From Anaerolineae bacterium (GTDB lineage Bacteria > Chloroflexota > Anaerolineae > Anaerolineales > Anaerolineaceae): a stretch of 64,000 nt of DNA. Position numbers and translations under genes: made by a program. This document shows positions 35,101-42,594 of this stretch, in pieces. Location: assembly GCA_013314735.1 (NCBI GenBank), contig JABUFD010000002.1, positions 930,001 through 994,000 of the forward strand. The letters run 5' to 3'. Position 1 is the first letter of the stretch. Each line of letters starts with the position of its first letter. A model generated the notes under the pieces. The model worked only from the letters and a program-made list of their open reading frames with translations, was not told the origin of the DNA and made no database searches.

Positions 35101-36618
35101 CTCTTCTTCTTCCTCCGCCAGGAGCCAGTCCGGCAATCCGGCGGTACCGGTGAAGTCGGCTGGTTCCGGTTCCAGGAGGGGGTGTTCTTCGACAGCATCA
35201 CCTGTTTCTGCCTCATTCAGCAGCCATTCCGGCAGATCGCCAGGTTCCTCCAACGGACCGGGTTTGGTCTCCGGGATTCCTTTCCCTGCATCTTCATCGC
35301 CAACATTGGTGAAGGCTGTTTCACCAGTGATTTCAGATGCGGTGTCGGTTGTTTCCTGTGGATACGGCAGGGGTGTGGATGGTATGGTTTCATCACGGGC
35401 TGACTCAGCGCTTTGCGGTGTAACAGGTTTTTTCGCCTTGCGGGTTAGCCAGTTCCAGGTTTTTCGCTGGGGTTGGGGTTCTTCTGTTTCTTCTGGTTCC
35501 GAACTTTGCGAAATGGGTTCCTGATCGGGCAAGGGCGGTTCGGGTTTCCCTGATTTTTGTTGTGGGACAGCAGCGAACCAATCCGGCAGCTCTTCATCAC
35601 CTTCGTCAAACTTGAATTCCTGCCAGGAAGTTTTATCAGATGGCTGATCCTGTTGCCCGGCATTCATCTCTGGTTGGGGCAGGTGCTCCGGCGCAGACGG
35701 GCGGTCATCTTCGATATTGTCATTTTCCAGAATGGCCGCAAACCATTCCGGGATTTCCGATTTCACTGCTGGCGGTTCGCTGGGTGCTGGTTGAGGCTCT
35801 TCCGCAGGCAGCACTGGTGCGTCTTCATGCAAGTCCAGTGATTCAATTTGCGGTTCTCCCGGTGCTTCCAGTGGTGTTTCATCCACGGAATCCAGCCAGG
35901 GGATGAGCACTTCCGCACTCGATAAGGTGGGGGTTTCATCTAAGCTTTCCGGTTCCTGTTCATTCAATGGCCTGGTAAACCATTCCGGCAGGTCAACATC
36001 TTCTTCCGGGGCAGGTTCCGGGGTTGATACAGGTTGAAGATCGACCCCTTCCAATTCACGCGTGAACCACTTCGGCAGGTCACCGGTGGAGCCCAATTGC
36101 CGCGAACCCAGCGGTTCATCCAGTTCTTCTTCAATATCACCGTTATCGTCTGCCTGGGGCAGGAGGATTTCCGGCAGTGTTTCTTCTCCTTCAGGTTCAG
36201 AAATGCCCAGTTCCTGCATCCAATCCGCTTCTTCGGCGGTGGATTGATCTTCATCATCCGGCAGTTCACTGAGCCAGTCTGAAATGGAGCCTTCGTCAAA
36301 CGAGGTTTCTTGCGGTTCGATTGCCGGTGCGGAGGGCTCTGGAGCAGTTTCTTCAAACAGGTCGGCATCCAGCCAGTCGCTGATCTGGTTATCGAATTGT
36401 TCTTCATCCCCCTGATGTAATTCCCCGCTGTCAGAAGCACCTTCATCGCGCATCAACGAAGCAAGTATATCTTCCGCTTGCCCGTTTGGTTGTTGGCTGG
36501 ATGCCGCCTGGCCGATGGTTCCCATCGGTGTCAGGCGTGCGCCGCAATGCACACAATTCTGGGCATCGTCCGGGTTGGGTTTTCCGCACATGGGGCAGCG
36601 AATTTCCGGCATCGTCAT
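32140..36618 (-). CDS. Giant zinc-ribbon membrane protein with LP[D/E]WL tandem repeats
   Basis: A protein of about 1,492 residues. A double-CxxC zinc ribbon opens it (CPMCGKPNPDDAQNCVHCGARL within the first 30 residues). About 1,000 residues of very acidic, probably disordered chain follow, studded with short motifs LP[D/E]W[L/F]; from about residue 485 to 830 these become an almost perfect tandem array. After it come a cytoplasmic helical segment, one transmembrane helix (near 1165), an extracytoplasmic alpha/beta domain of about 200 residues (VLIVFDTQPAYASELRAYAE onward), a second transmembrane helix and a very basic tail. Start choice: ATG 36618 overlaps the previous stop; GTG 36621 and ATG 36612 are alternatives. 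The repeated motif looks like a multivalent docking platform. Function unknown. Confidence 0.75.
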   Translation of the reverse strand: MTMPEIRCPMCGKPNPDDAQNCVHCGARLTPMGTIGQAASSQQPNGQAEDILASLMRDEGASDSGELHQGDEEQFDNQISDWLDADLFEETAPEPSAPAIEPQETSFDEGSISDWLSELPDDEDQSTAEEADWMQELGISEPEGEETLPEILLPQADDNGDIEEELDEPLGSRQLGSTGDLPKWFTRELEGVDLQPVSTPEPAPEEDVDLPEWFTRPLNEQEPESLDETPTLSSAEVLIPWLDSVDETPLEAPGEPQIESLDLHEDAPVLPAEEPQPAPSEPPAVKSEIPEWFAAILENDNIEDDRPSAPEHLPQPEMNAGQQDQPSDKTSWQEFKFDEGDEELPDWFAAVPQQKSGKPEPPLPDQEPISQSSEPEETEEPQPQRKTWNWLTRKAKKPVTPQSAESARDETIPSTPLPYPQETTDTASEITGETAFTNVGDEDAGKGIPETKPGPLEEPGDLPEWLLNEAETGDAVEEHPLLEPEPADFTGTAGLPDWLLAEEEEEADISEEQPQADVDQTLFTGTAGLPDWLLAEDEEADAVEEQAQTDAESAEIIGDVALPEWLLADDEDTDISEEQLQTEPDHTDFTGTAGLPDWLLAEDEEADAVEEQAQTDAESAEVIGDAALPEWLLTDTEESEVGEEQLQTELDRTAFTGTAGLPEWLLADDEETDISEEQLQTEPDHTDFTGTAGLPDWLLAEEEEADAVEEKAQSEAELTDGFGDDALPDWLVADDEETGISEGQPRSDTDQTQFTGTAGLPDWLLAEEESADISEEQPQSDADRTLFTGTAALPAWLLSEEEETGAVEEPEQAQIKGTAELPDWLSTDDETLAFGLSVQDQDLEPGESEPATKVQSDSLEEWFTQPAEASSILLEDDDEFPDFAAFTDDETISPTIELGSWQRLGEESSQADDDVEWLMGEEQPSGAETTDFSDRLDDILFDEQEPVPAPQSTRRTGTAELPAWLEEDSDEIATPAADESAFPAFGDGEFDYTDQTDDEAAHEAFTAALSEIDFSQFEQEPAEEAEETQASTPIWGDDDFRWTGDSAGEEKEPQEPAQQNKIDFAIPQAGELSLWLSEMNAISAAQGELEEQGPLRGLRGLLHGDPALLQFHPPAVYSKELRLSEVDQQRVKVMESILAAEQKGHIQPKARRRNPQMILRIAVSAILVTIILLGLFMPPASASGLIPNPPTQVVQFFQLLQNGLAANPGKPVLIVFDTQPAYASELRAYAELVLKTLMENNVRIMTFSTVPEGTLIGSGIMREVIEDYYLAYDLDTQSINLGYLPGGGAAVRDFSVWMRGVVHGLDVGVSGQYVWDSPLTQDVETIADFATIIVITDNFQDARMWIEQTQPYLPEATQLFMVASAQTSPMLRPYLNAGQIDGLIGGALDAAAYATLSNQINDTILYWTSYRWAIYLMIAIIIGGILYQIGLQVFPPREPAAGAPAARPGSASKAQPTADTKASQARQSTKTRKSKTRRRKSAPSSRRKAVKP
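34141..35160 (-). repeat. Coding tandem repeat of about 99 bp (LP[D/E]WL units)
   Basis: About eleven units of 31-34 codons, each containing TGTAGLPDWLLAEEE or a close variant. There is a higher-order period of two units: the stretch near 34749-34830 recurs almost unchanged near 34948-35030, 198-199 bp away, showing recent duplication of a two-unit block. The array stays in frame throughout. Confidence 0.9.
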
Positions 36619-37310
36619 CACTCCCGATAGACCCGGCTCGTGCCGAGAATCTGGCGAACCGCTGCCAGGAGGGAACCCAGGGCAATGCCGATCAGGATAC
36701 CACGCGTACCCGCCAGCGGCAGTTCGTTGAGAATGGAAATGATATCCTTCAGCCAGCCGTTGTCCGGCATGCTGTGGAGGATCCCGCTGCCAAGCAGGAG
36801 AAACAACAAGACACTGCTGATGAAGATGATCCCCATCAGGGATTGTTTTTGCTTAAAGAAACTGAAACCGACCAATAACAACACCACCGAGAGCAGGGCA
36901 AACAGGGAGGTTTCCACGGGAATCTGCACCGCGCTGACCGCATTCTGGTATTCGAGGCTGGCAGGAGTGAGCCACATGCCTGCCAGGAAAGTGACCGCGA
37001 ACCCGCCCAGCACCAGGGCACTGTACAGGTCCACTTTTTTACCGCTGCGCGGACGGCGGCTTTTTTTGCGTGGGTCAATTTCCGGTTTGTCTGGTTGGGG
37101 TTCAGGTTTTTGGAAATTAAGTCCCAACCGCTGCCAGTGGTTGCGTAGCAGGTTAAAGATTCCCATTAAAACCCCGATACCAACCAGGATCACGGCCCAT
37201 TCGAGCATACGGGCATGAACGTCCTGTAAACCCGTCTCAGGGAAAAAGATGGCAAACAACATCACGGCTGCTGAAGCGAGTGCAACCAGGACGGAAAAAT
37301 GCAGTTTCAT
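36618..37310 (-). CDS. Polytopic membrane protein, unknown
   Basis: A 230-residue protein with two N-terminal transmembrane helices, a charged cytoplasmic loop with a basic patch (RKKSRRPRSGKK, near residue 82), and about four more helices. Its ATG overlaps the stop of the upstream gene (ATGA) and its stop overlaps the start of the giant repeat protein. The basic loop could contact the acidic repeats of that protein. No family recognised. Confidence 0.7.
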   Translation of the reverse strand: MKLHFSVLVALASAAVMLFAIFFPETGLQDVHARMLEWAVILVGIGVLMGIFNLLRNHWQRLGLNFQKPEPQPDKPEIDPRKKSRRPRSGKKVDLYSALVLGGFAVTFLAGMWLTPASLEYQNAVSAVQIPVETSLFALLSVVLLLVGFSFFKQKQSLMGIIFISSVLLFLLLGSGILHSMPDNGWLKDIISILNELPLAGTRGILIGIALGSLLAAVRQILGTSRVYRE

Positions 37311-38077
37311 AACACCCCCACCAGTTTCAGCAATGAGCCAACGATTAGAAATGCCACCAGCCCCAACCGCAGCAGGTCCTGCACCTTCAGGCTGGCAGCC
37401 GATTCGCGCGCGCCGCGCTGGAGATATTCCGGGGCGGCAAACACTTCTTCACCGATCAATGGATCGTCGGCCATGGCATATAACAATGCCTGGGCGGATG
37501 GCTCACTGCTGCCGCCCATCAGGAAGGCGTTTTCACGCCGCCCGGCTTCCGCGATCAAGGCCACTTCCGGGCCCAATTGCCCGGCGATCACATTCACAGA
37601 CACATGCTCATCATGGAGCAAGGGTAGGGTGCCGGCCGCGTAGGAATACGGGGTGGGTCCGGTCATCTGTGCCAACTGCGGACGATACAGGTCCGGCAGG
37701 TTGAGGTCTTTATATACATGCCGCAAGCGCCCCTGGAGCATGATGGAAACAGTCCCGTCGGATGTGGTCGAAAGCAGCGGACGGTCTGAGGCCGCACTGT
37801 TGCGCGCCAGGGCTTCCATCACTTCGATCCCTAGGATGGATGCGGCAGCTTGCTGGCTGGTGAGATCGGCGGTTCCGGCAGCCACGTGCATGCGCGTCCC
37901 ACTCTCAATTGCCATGCCCTGCTGCACTTCAAAATGTTCCAGCGCCGGAATGTTGCGCACCTGGAAGCGCGGTGTTTTGGCTTTCTGCGTTTTCTTCTTC
38001 CTTTTAATACCGAATACGATCAGCAGGATGATGCTGATAACCAGGATCAGAAACCAGAAGGCATTCAAGATGTTCAA
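37307..38077 (-). CDS. Membrane-anchored alpha/beta protein, possibly DUF6754-like
   Basis: A 256-residue protein with an N-terminal transmembrane helix and basic stop-transfer (IKRKKK), a soluble domain of about 180 residues, and a C-terminal helix. The soluble part (MAIESGTRMHVAAGTADL, SAASDRPLLSTTSDGTVS, YAAGTLPLLHDEHVSVNVIAGQLGPEVALIAEAG) recalls a domain of unknown function seen in Chloroflexota membrane proteins, perhaps DUF6754; this is not certain. The start is TTG 38077, supported by AAGGAG eight bases upstream, and it overlaps the stop of the preceding gene. Confidence 0.65.
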   Translation of the reverse strand: MNILNAFWFLILVISIILLIVFGIKRKKKTQKAKTPRFQVRNIPALEHFEVQQGMAIESGTRMHVAAGTADLTSQQAAASILGIEVMEALARNSAASDRPLLSTTSDGTVSIMLQGRLRHVYKDLNLPDLYRPQLAQMTGPTPYSYAAGTLPLLHDEHVSVNVIAGQLGPEVALIAEAGRRENAFLMGGSSEPSAQALLYAMADDPLIGEEVFAAPEYLQRGARESAASLKVQDLLRLGLVAFLIVGSLLKLVGVL

Positions 38078-38325
38078 TGATTTCGCTCCTTGCGCAAGCG
38101 GCTGGCGAATGCTGTACTGGATTCCTTGGATTCAAGCAACTCGGCCAGGGCATCCATTTCCTTGCTTTGTTCCGGGCTCAAAAAGGGCTGAGTAAGATGG
38201 AGTGCCTGGGAAAATAACAAAGTCAGCGCGGAACCATTTTCCAGCAATTCCGCTGCCAGTGTATGGAGCTTCCATCTGGATAGACGCTCCTCCCATTGAT
38301 CCCAAAACAAATACTGGTTTGGCAT
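38074..38325 (-). CDS. Small acidic helical protein, first gene of the membrane operon
   Basis: An 83-residue soluble protein starting at ATG 38325 (MPNQYLFWDQWEERLSRWK). It is predicted helical, with no recognised family. The longer frame upstream (to 38469) covers the promoter and is rejected. There is no ribosome site; the extended -10 TGcTATACT ends ten bases before the ATG, so the mRNA is nearly leaderless. Its stop overlaps the TTG start of the next gene. It opens an eight-gene operon running to the terminator at 27745. Confidence 0.55.
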   Translation of the reverse strand: MPNQYLFWDQWEERLSRWKLHTLAAELLENGSALTLLFSQALHLTQPFLSPEQSKEMDALAELLESKESSTAFASRLRKERNH

Positions 38326-38335
38326 TCTTAACCAG

Positions 38336-38344
38336 AGTATAGCA
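38336..38344 (-). promoter_or_regulatory. Extended -10 promoter of the eight-gene membrane operon
   Basis: TGcTATACT on the minus strand, ending ten bases before the ATG at 38325. No consensus -35 at the usual distance. Confidence 0.5.
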
Positions 38345-38407
38345 TAGATTCCCGGCAAGTATAAATGCAGGGGATTCTGAATTTCAGGGAGTGCGCAGAC
38401 CGGCAGT

Positions 38408-38800
38408 TTATTCGGGCTGGTCGTTCTCTTTGCTGTCCATCCCGCGTATGGCATTATTGAGGGCTTCATTCAGGCTGCGCATGGCTTTCACCACATGCGG
38501 GCGCGCCTTCTCGACTGCTTCCTTACCGGTTTCCTCCAGGTCTCTGAAGGCATCCCGGGCATCTTCAACAAAGTCGTTCAGTGCGGGATCGTGCCGGGCT
38601 CGGTCAATGGCACCGTCAATTTCGTCGGCAGCTTGCCGCAGGCCGTCTTTGATCTGGCTGACCACATCCTGCGTGCGGGGATCGTTCCAGCTGCCTTCAA
38701 TCGCCCTGCCCAATGATTCGCCGAAGGCTTTGAATTGCTCCAGCACATCATCCCAACCCTGGGGATTGGATTCGGTTTCGGGGGTTTCCTGTTCGCTCAT
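38408..38800 (-). CDS. Small charged helical protein, unknown
   Basis: A 130-residue hydrophilic protein from ATG 38800 (GGAGAAAACG upstream). It is predicted to be almost wholly alpha-helical and amphipathic, with heptad-like spacing in QIKDGLRQAADEIDGAID and VEDARDAFRDLEETG. There is no signal peptide or transmembrane helix. Such proteins are often annotated as hypothetical in Chloroflexota; I do not recognise a family. It is separate from the membrane operon, whose promoter lies just downstream, and could be an apolipoprotein- or phasin-like surface binder. Confidence 0.65.
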   Translation of the reverse strand: MSEQETPETESNPQGWDDVLEQFKAFGESLGRAIEGSWNDPRTQDVVSQIKDGLRQAADEIDGAIDRARHDPALNDFVEDARDAFRDLEETGKEAVEKARPHVVKAMRSLNEALNNAIRGMDSKENDQPE

Positions 38801-38865
38801 CGTTTTCTCCTGTGAATGGATGGACCTGGGCTGTATTGGATACAGGCCTCTTATCTGATTATACG

Positions 38866-40116
38866 TCAGGCGGTGATTTTCGTTGCAGCCTGTGCCATCG
38901 CGGTGGCGGCCACCCAGGCAGTGGACCAGCAATTCTGCAGGTTGTAACCGCCGGTCAGGCCATCCACATCCAATACCTCGCCGGCAAAAAACAAACCCGG
39001 ATGGGATTTACTCTGGAACGTGCGCAGGTCGAGGGATTTCAGATCAACCCCACCGCAGGTAACATACTCTGCGCGGTGTGCGTCGCGCCCGGTGATGCGA
39101 TAGGCGTCCTGCCGCAGCACACTGGCCAGGGCCTGGAGCCTCGCTTTTGACAGGTCTGCCCAACGCAGTTCCGCCGGTATGGCGGCGCGTTCGCACAGGC
39201 AGCGCCACAGGCGGGATGGCAGGGCTGGGAACGGGTTGTTTGCATGGATGGTTTTCGCCGCAGCTTCCTGCCGGGTGGTGTTCAGAATGGTGCGGGTGGT
39301 ATCCGGGTTGTCCTGTTCCGGCAGCCAATCCACCTGCAACGGGTGGTGGTAGCCGGTTTGTTTCAAAACACGGGCGCCCCATGCCGAAAGGTTGATCGCT
39401 GCCGGGCCGCTGAATCCGCGGTGGGTGATGAGGAGTGTGCCGCGCTGCTCCGCGGATGTGCCTGGCAGGGAAAGGCGCACATCATCAACCGTGATCCCTG
39501 CCAACCCGGCGCAGCCAGGGTCATCCACCTGGAACGCGAACAGCGAGGGTACCGGAGCGATAATCGGAACCCCGAAATCCGTCAGCAGCTTGAGCGTCAG
39601 GCGGTTGCCGCCGGTGGCGAACAACACATGCCGCGCACCCAGCTGGTCACCATTGCTGATGGTGACCAGATAGTGTTGTACCGCGGGGTCATATGCCAGG
39701 GCTTCGGCACCGGCCTGGGTCCACACCCGGATGCCGGCAGCCTGGGCCCCGTTCTCAAGCACTTCGATCACACTGCGGGCGTCATCGCTCACCGGGAAAT
39801 AGCAGCCGCTGGCATCGGCATAACAGCGCAGGCCGTGTGCATGGAACCAGGCGATGGTGTGCAAAGGGCCAAAGGTGTGGAAGGCGTTCAGCAGTGCTTT
39901 CCCACCGCGCGGATAATATTGCACCAGTTGCCGCGGGTCATGGCAGTTGTGGCTCAGATTGCAGCGACCGCCACCAGAGATCAGCACTTTTTGCAGCACG
40001 CGGTCGCTTTTTTCGAGGATGACAATCGCGGCATCCGGGACCAGTTCGGCAAACCGCAGTGCGCCAAAGAAGCCCGCCGGTCCACCGCCCACCACGATCA
40101 GATCAAAAGTTTTCAT
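38866..40116 (-). CDS. BaiN/HI0933-type flavoprotein
   Basis: A 416-residue NAD(P)/FAD-dependent oxidoreductase of the YhiN/HI0933 family. The FAD Rossmann motif is IVVGGGPAGFFGALRFAE (residues 7-24); the family block KVLISGGGRCNLSHNC follows near residue 45. The C-terminal FAD-contact region is HPGLFFAGEVLDVDGLTGGYNLQNCW. BaiN from gut clostridia is linked to bile acid dehydroxylation, but most members have no known substrate. The ATG at 40116 has no ribosome site and lies seven bases after an extended -10, so leaderless translation is likely. Confidence 0.9.
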   Translation of the reverse strand: MKTFDLIVVGGGPAGFFGALRFAELVPDAAIVILEKSDRVLQKVLISGGGRCNLSHNCHDPRQLVQYYPRGGKALLNAFHTFGPLHTIAWFHAHGLRCYADASGCYFPVSDDARSVIEVLENGAQAAGIRVWTQAGAEALAYDPAVQHYLVTISNGDQLGARHVLFATGGNRLTLKLLTDFGVPIIAPVPSLFAFQVDDPGCAGLAGITVDDVRLSLPGTSAEQRGTLLITHRGFSGPAAINLSAWGARVLKQTGYHHPLQVDWLPEQDNPDTTRTILNTTRQEAAAKTIHANNPFPALPSRLWRCLCERAAIPAELRWADLSKARLQALASVLRQDAYRITGRDAHRAEYVTCGGVDLKSLDLRTFQSKSHPGLFFAGEVLDVDGLTGGYNLQNCWSTAWVAATAMAQAATKITA

Positions 40117-40123
40117 GCCGTTG

Positions 40124-40132
40124 AGTATATCA
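40124..40132 (-). promoter_or_regulatory. Extended -10 promoter, probably leaderless
   Basis: TGaTATACT on the minus strand ends seven bases before the flavoprotein ATG at 40116. Confidence 0.55.
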
Positions 40133-40186
40133 TCGACACTTTGTGTCTGTCATACTTAAACATGCCATGTCTGCGGTTTTCCTTTG

Positions 40187-40195
40187 TGGTACACT
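40187..40195 (+). promoter_or_regulatory. Extended -10 promoter of the methyltransferase gene
   Basis: TGgTACACT, with a leader of about 30 bases containing GAGG at 40216-40219 before the ATG at 40231. Confidence 0.5.
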
Positions 40196-40230
40196 GGTGA
40201 ACAGCGAACAACCCCGAGGTGTATTGTTCT

Positions 40231-40800
40231 ATGCCGAATAACTTCCTGTTTAATGTTCTGGCCCCGGTTTATGAACGGGTAATTTCTTCCCCCCAACCTG
40301 AAGCTCTGCGCGAGGCGCTGGCACTGCGTGCCGAACACCGCCTGCTGGATGCCGGCGGCGGTACCGGTCGGGTATCGTCTGTCCTGGGCCGGGATGTGGA
40401 AACCGTGGTGATTGCCGACCTTTCGTATGAAATGCTGCGGCAGGCGCATGCCAAGCGTGTCACCGAACAGGTGCAGACCTCGGCTGTTTCCCTGCCGTTT
40501 TCTGATGCTGCCTTCGACCGCATCATGGTGGTGGACGCGCTGCACCATTTCCCCCACCAGACGCAAGTGTTGTGCGAGTTGATGCGTGTGCTGAAGCCCG
40601 GCGGGCGGATGCTGATTGAAGAACCTGATATCGCCCATTGGGGCGTGAAACTGGTGGCGTTGATGGAAACCCTGGCGTTGATGGACAGCCATTTCCTGAC
40701 GCCGATTGAGATTCAGCGCCAGGTGGCGTCCTGCGGGGCAACGACCGAAATTCGGATGCCGAACACCCACACGGCCTGGGTGGTGGTTGATAAAACATAG
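40231..40800 (+). CDS. Class I SAM-dependent methyltransferase
   Basis: A 189-residue Methyltransf_11-type enzyme. Motif I is LLDAGGGTGRVSSVLG (near residue 38), the acidic residue after strand 2 is in VVIADLS, and the late motifs are FDRIMVVDALHHF and RVLKPGGRMLIEEPD. It resembles UbiE/MenG-like small methyltransferases, but the substrate is open. The start is ATG 40231; a GTG at 40219 would overlap the ribosome site. It precedes the transglutaminase-like gene by 28 bases and is probably cotranscribed with it. Confidence 0.85.
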   Translation: MPNNFLFNVLAPVYERVISSPQPEALREALALRAEHRLLDAGGGTGRVSSVLGRDVETVVIADLSYEMLRQAHAKRVTEQVQTSAVSLPFSDAAFDRIMVVDALHHFPHQTQVLCELMRVLKPGGRMLIEEPDIAHWGVKLVALMETLALMDSHFLTPIEIQRQVASCGATTEIRMPNTHTAWVVVDKT

Positions 40801-40828
40801 GTAGCAGAGATAACACCGGGAGGAATGG

Positions 40829-41485
40829 ATGGATCAATTCACAATGTTTTTATCACAACTGGATGACCGGAACCGGGCACTCTTTGAAAGCCTGGCAACC
40901 CCCCTTCACATTCAGCAGTATCTCGATTCCATTCCTTACGTGGGAGAGGAACGTGACCGTACCCCCCTGGCGGTGATGCAGGACCGCCAATGCCATTGCC
41001 TGGATGGCGGCCTGTTGGCGGCACTGGCGTTGAAGCGGATCGGCCTGGGAGCGCGAATCATTGACCTGGTGCAGGAGCCCGGGCTGGATGATGATCATGT
41101 CCTGGCAATTTACCGGGTGAATGGCAAATACGGCGCGGTGGCGAAGTCGAATTTCACCGGGCTGCGCTACCGTGAGCCGGTATACCGCAGCCTGCGCGAA
41201 CTGGCGATGTCATATTTTGAAGTGTTTTACAACATTGACGGCATTAAAACCCTGCGCGGTTACACCCGCCCACTGCACCTGGACGCATTTGACCGCTGGC
41301 ACTGGCAGACGGAGGAATTCGGGGTGAGAAAGGTTGTCAAACGCCTGTACAGCGCGGCAATGATTCCGTTGATCACCGCGGAAGAAGCCGAACGCCTGGC
41401 AGTGGTAGACCCGCGTTCGTATGACGCCGGTATGCTGGGGGTGAACCTGGAGGGACTTTACAAACCGGGCAGCGGGGTGCATTAA
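40829..41485 (+). CDS. Transglutaminase-like cysteine protein
   Basis: A 218-residue cytoplasmic protein with the pattern of the transglutaminase/protease fold: Cys at the start of a helix (QCHCLDGGLLAALALKRIG, near residue 56), His in DDDHVLAIYR (about 91) and an Asn/Asp-type third position in KSNFTG. The ribosome site is GGGAGG, ahead of ATG 40829. Its substrate is unknown. It follows the methyltransferase, and the next gene has its own promoter. Confidence 0.7.
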   Translation: MDQFTMFLSQLDDRNRALFESLATPLHIQQYLDSIPYVGEERDRTPLAVMQDRQCHCLDGGLLAALALKRIGLGARIIDLVQEPGLDDDHVLAIYRVNGKYGAVAKSNFTGLRYREPVYRSLRELAMSYFEVFYNIDGIKTLRGYTRPLHLDAFDRWHWQTEEFGVRKVVKRLYSAAMIPLITAEEAERLAVVDPRSYDAGMLGVNLEGLYKPGSGVH

Positions 41486-41534
41486 TCTGTAAGCTCCTGC
41501 GCAAAAAAGTTCTAATTGTGTTCTAACATGGGCA

Positions 41535-41543
41535 TGGTACACT
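41535..41543 (+). promoter_or_regulatory. Extended -10 promoter of the decarboxylase-protease pair
   Basis: TGgTACACT with a weak -35 TTGTGT at 41516-41521 (16-base spacer). It lies 16 bases before the ATG at 41560. Confidence 0.5.
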
Positions 41544-41559
41544 TACTGAACAGAACACG

Positions 41560-42594
41560 ATGGAAGAAAACATGAACCCGGAATACACTGCCACCGCCCT
41601 TGCTCATCCTAACATTGCCTTCATTAAATACTGGGGCAATCGCAATGATGCCCTGCGGTTGGCTTTGAATGATTCACTTTCGATGAACCTGGCGGCACTG
41701 CATACCCGCACTACGGTGCGCTTTCTGCTGGACGGCAGCCAGGCATCAGATACACTGGTATTAAATGGTAGGGCAATTCAGGGGGATGCGCTGGTGCGAG
41801 TCAGCGGGTTCCTGAACCTTGTCCGTCAGCGAGCAGGGGTTGACTGGCCCGCCCACATCATCAGTGACAATAATTTCCCCACCGGCGCCGGGATTGCCTC
41901 CTCGGCGGCGGCGTTTGCCGCGTTGGCGTTGGCGGCATCTGCCGCGTTGGGATTGCATTTGACGGAGAAGGAACTTTCGATCCTCGCCCGGCGTGGGTCA
42001 GGTTCAGCCTGCCGCTCAATTCCTGCCGGATTTGTGGCGTGGCATGCGGGTGTGGAGGATGGAGATTCCTACGCCGAAACGATCGCCCCGCCTTCGCACT
42101 GGAACCTGGTGGATTGTGTGGCAGTGATCCAGTCGGCACACAAGCCGGTTGGCTCCACGGCCGGGCACACCCTGGCCGGAACCAGCCTGCTGCAGGCCGC
42201 GCGTGTGGCGGATGCGCCGCGCCGGGCTGCGCTCTGCCGACAGGCGATCCTGGATCGTGATTTTGAAGCGCTGGCGGTGGTAACAGAACTGGACAGCAAC
42301 CTGATGCACGCGGTAATGCAGACCTCAACGCCGCCGCTGCTGTATTGGGAACCACAGTCGGTTGAAATAATGAAGAGTGTGATGCGCTGGCGCCAGGAAG
42401 GACTGCCGGTGTGTTACACACTGGATGCCGGGCCGAATGTGCATGTGTTAACGTTAAGTGATTCCGTGGATGAGGTTGAACAACGCCTGCGGGCTGTTGA
42501 CGGTGTGGCGGAGGTACTGGTTTCCGCTCCCGGCGGCGCGGCGCGGCTGGAACCATCCCCGAAAGACCTGGAAATGAAAGGGTTCAATCAATGA
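41560..42594 (+). CDS. mvaD: Diphosphomevalonate (or phosphomevalonate) decarboxylase
   Basis: A GHMP-fold protein of 344 residues of the mevalonate decarboxylase family. It has AHPNIAFIKYWGNRN (N-terminal substrate Lys), the phosphate loop FPTGAGIASSAAAFAAL, GSGSACRSIPAGFVAW, and YTLDAGPNVH with the catalytic Asp. The classical enzyme makes IPP from mevalonate diphosphate. Some Chloroflexota (Roseiflexus) use a paralogue on mevalonate 5-phosphate together with isopentenyl phosphate kinase, and motif reading cannot exclude that here. ATG 41560 or ATG 41572 may be the start. The stop overlaps the next start (ATGA). It belongs functionally with fni and the polyprenyl synthase at 22-25 kb. Confidence 0.88.
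   Translation: MEENMNPEYTATALAHPNIAFIKYWGNRNDALRLALNDSLSMNLAALHTRTTVRFLLDGSQASDTLVLNGRAIQGDALVRVSGFLNLVRQRAGVDWPAHIISDNNFPTGAGIASSAAAFAALALAASAALGLHLTEKELSILARRGSGSACRSIPAGFVAWHAGVEDGDSYAETIAPPSHWNLVDCVAVIQSAHKPVGSTAGHTLAGTSLLQAARVADAPRRAALCRQAILDRDFEALAVVTELDSNLMHAVMQTSTPPLLYWEPQSVEIMKSVMRWRQEGLPVCYTLDAGPNVHVLTLSDSVDEVEQRLRAVDGVAEVLVSAPGGAARLEPSPKDLEMKGFNQ

Noticed and set aside
34141-35160. Regular repeats that could suggest a CRISPR array
   Set aside because: Units are about 99 bp, stay in one reading frame, and encode an acidic protein repeat; there are no distinct spacers.
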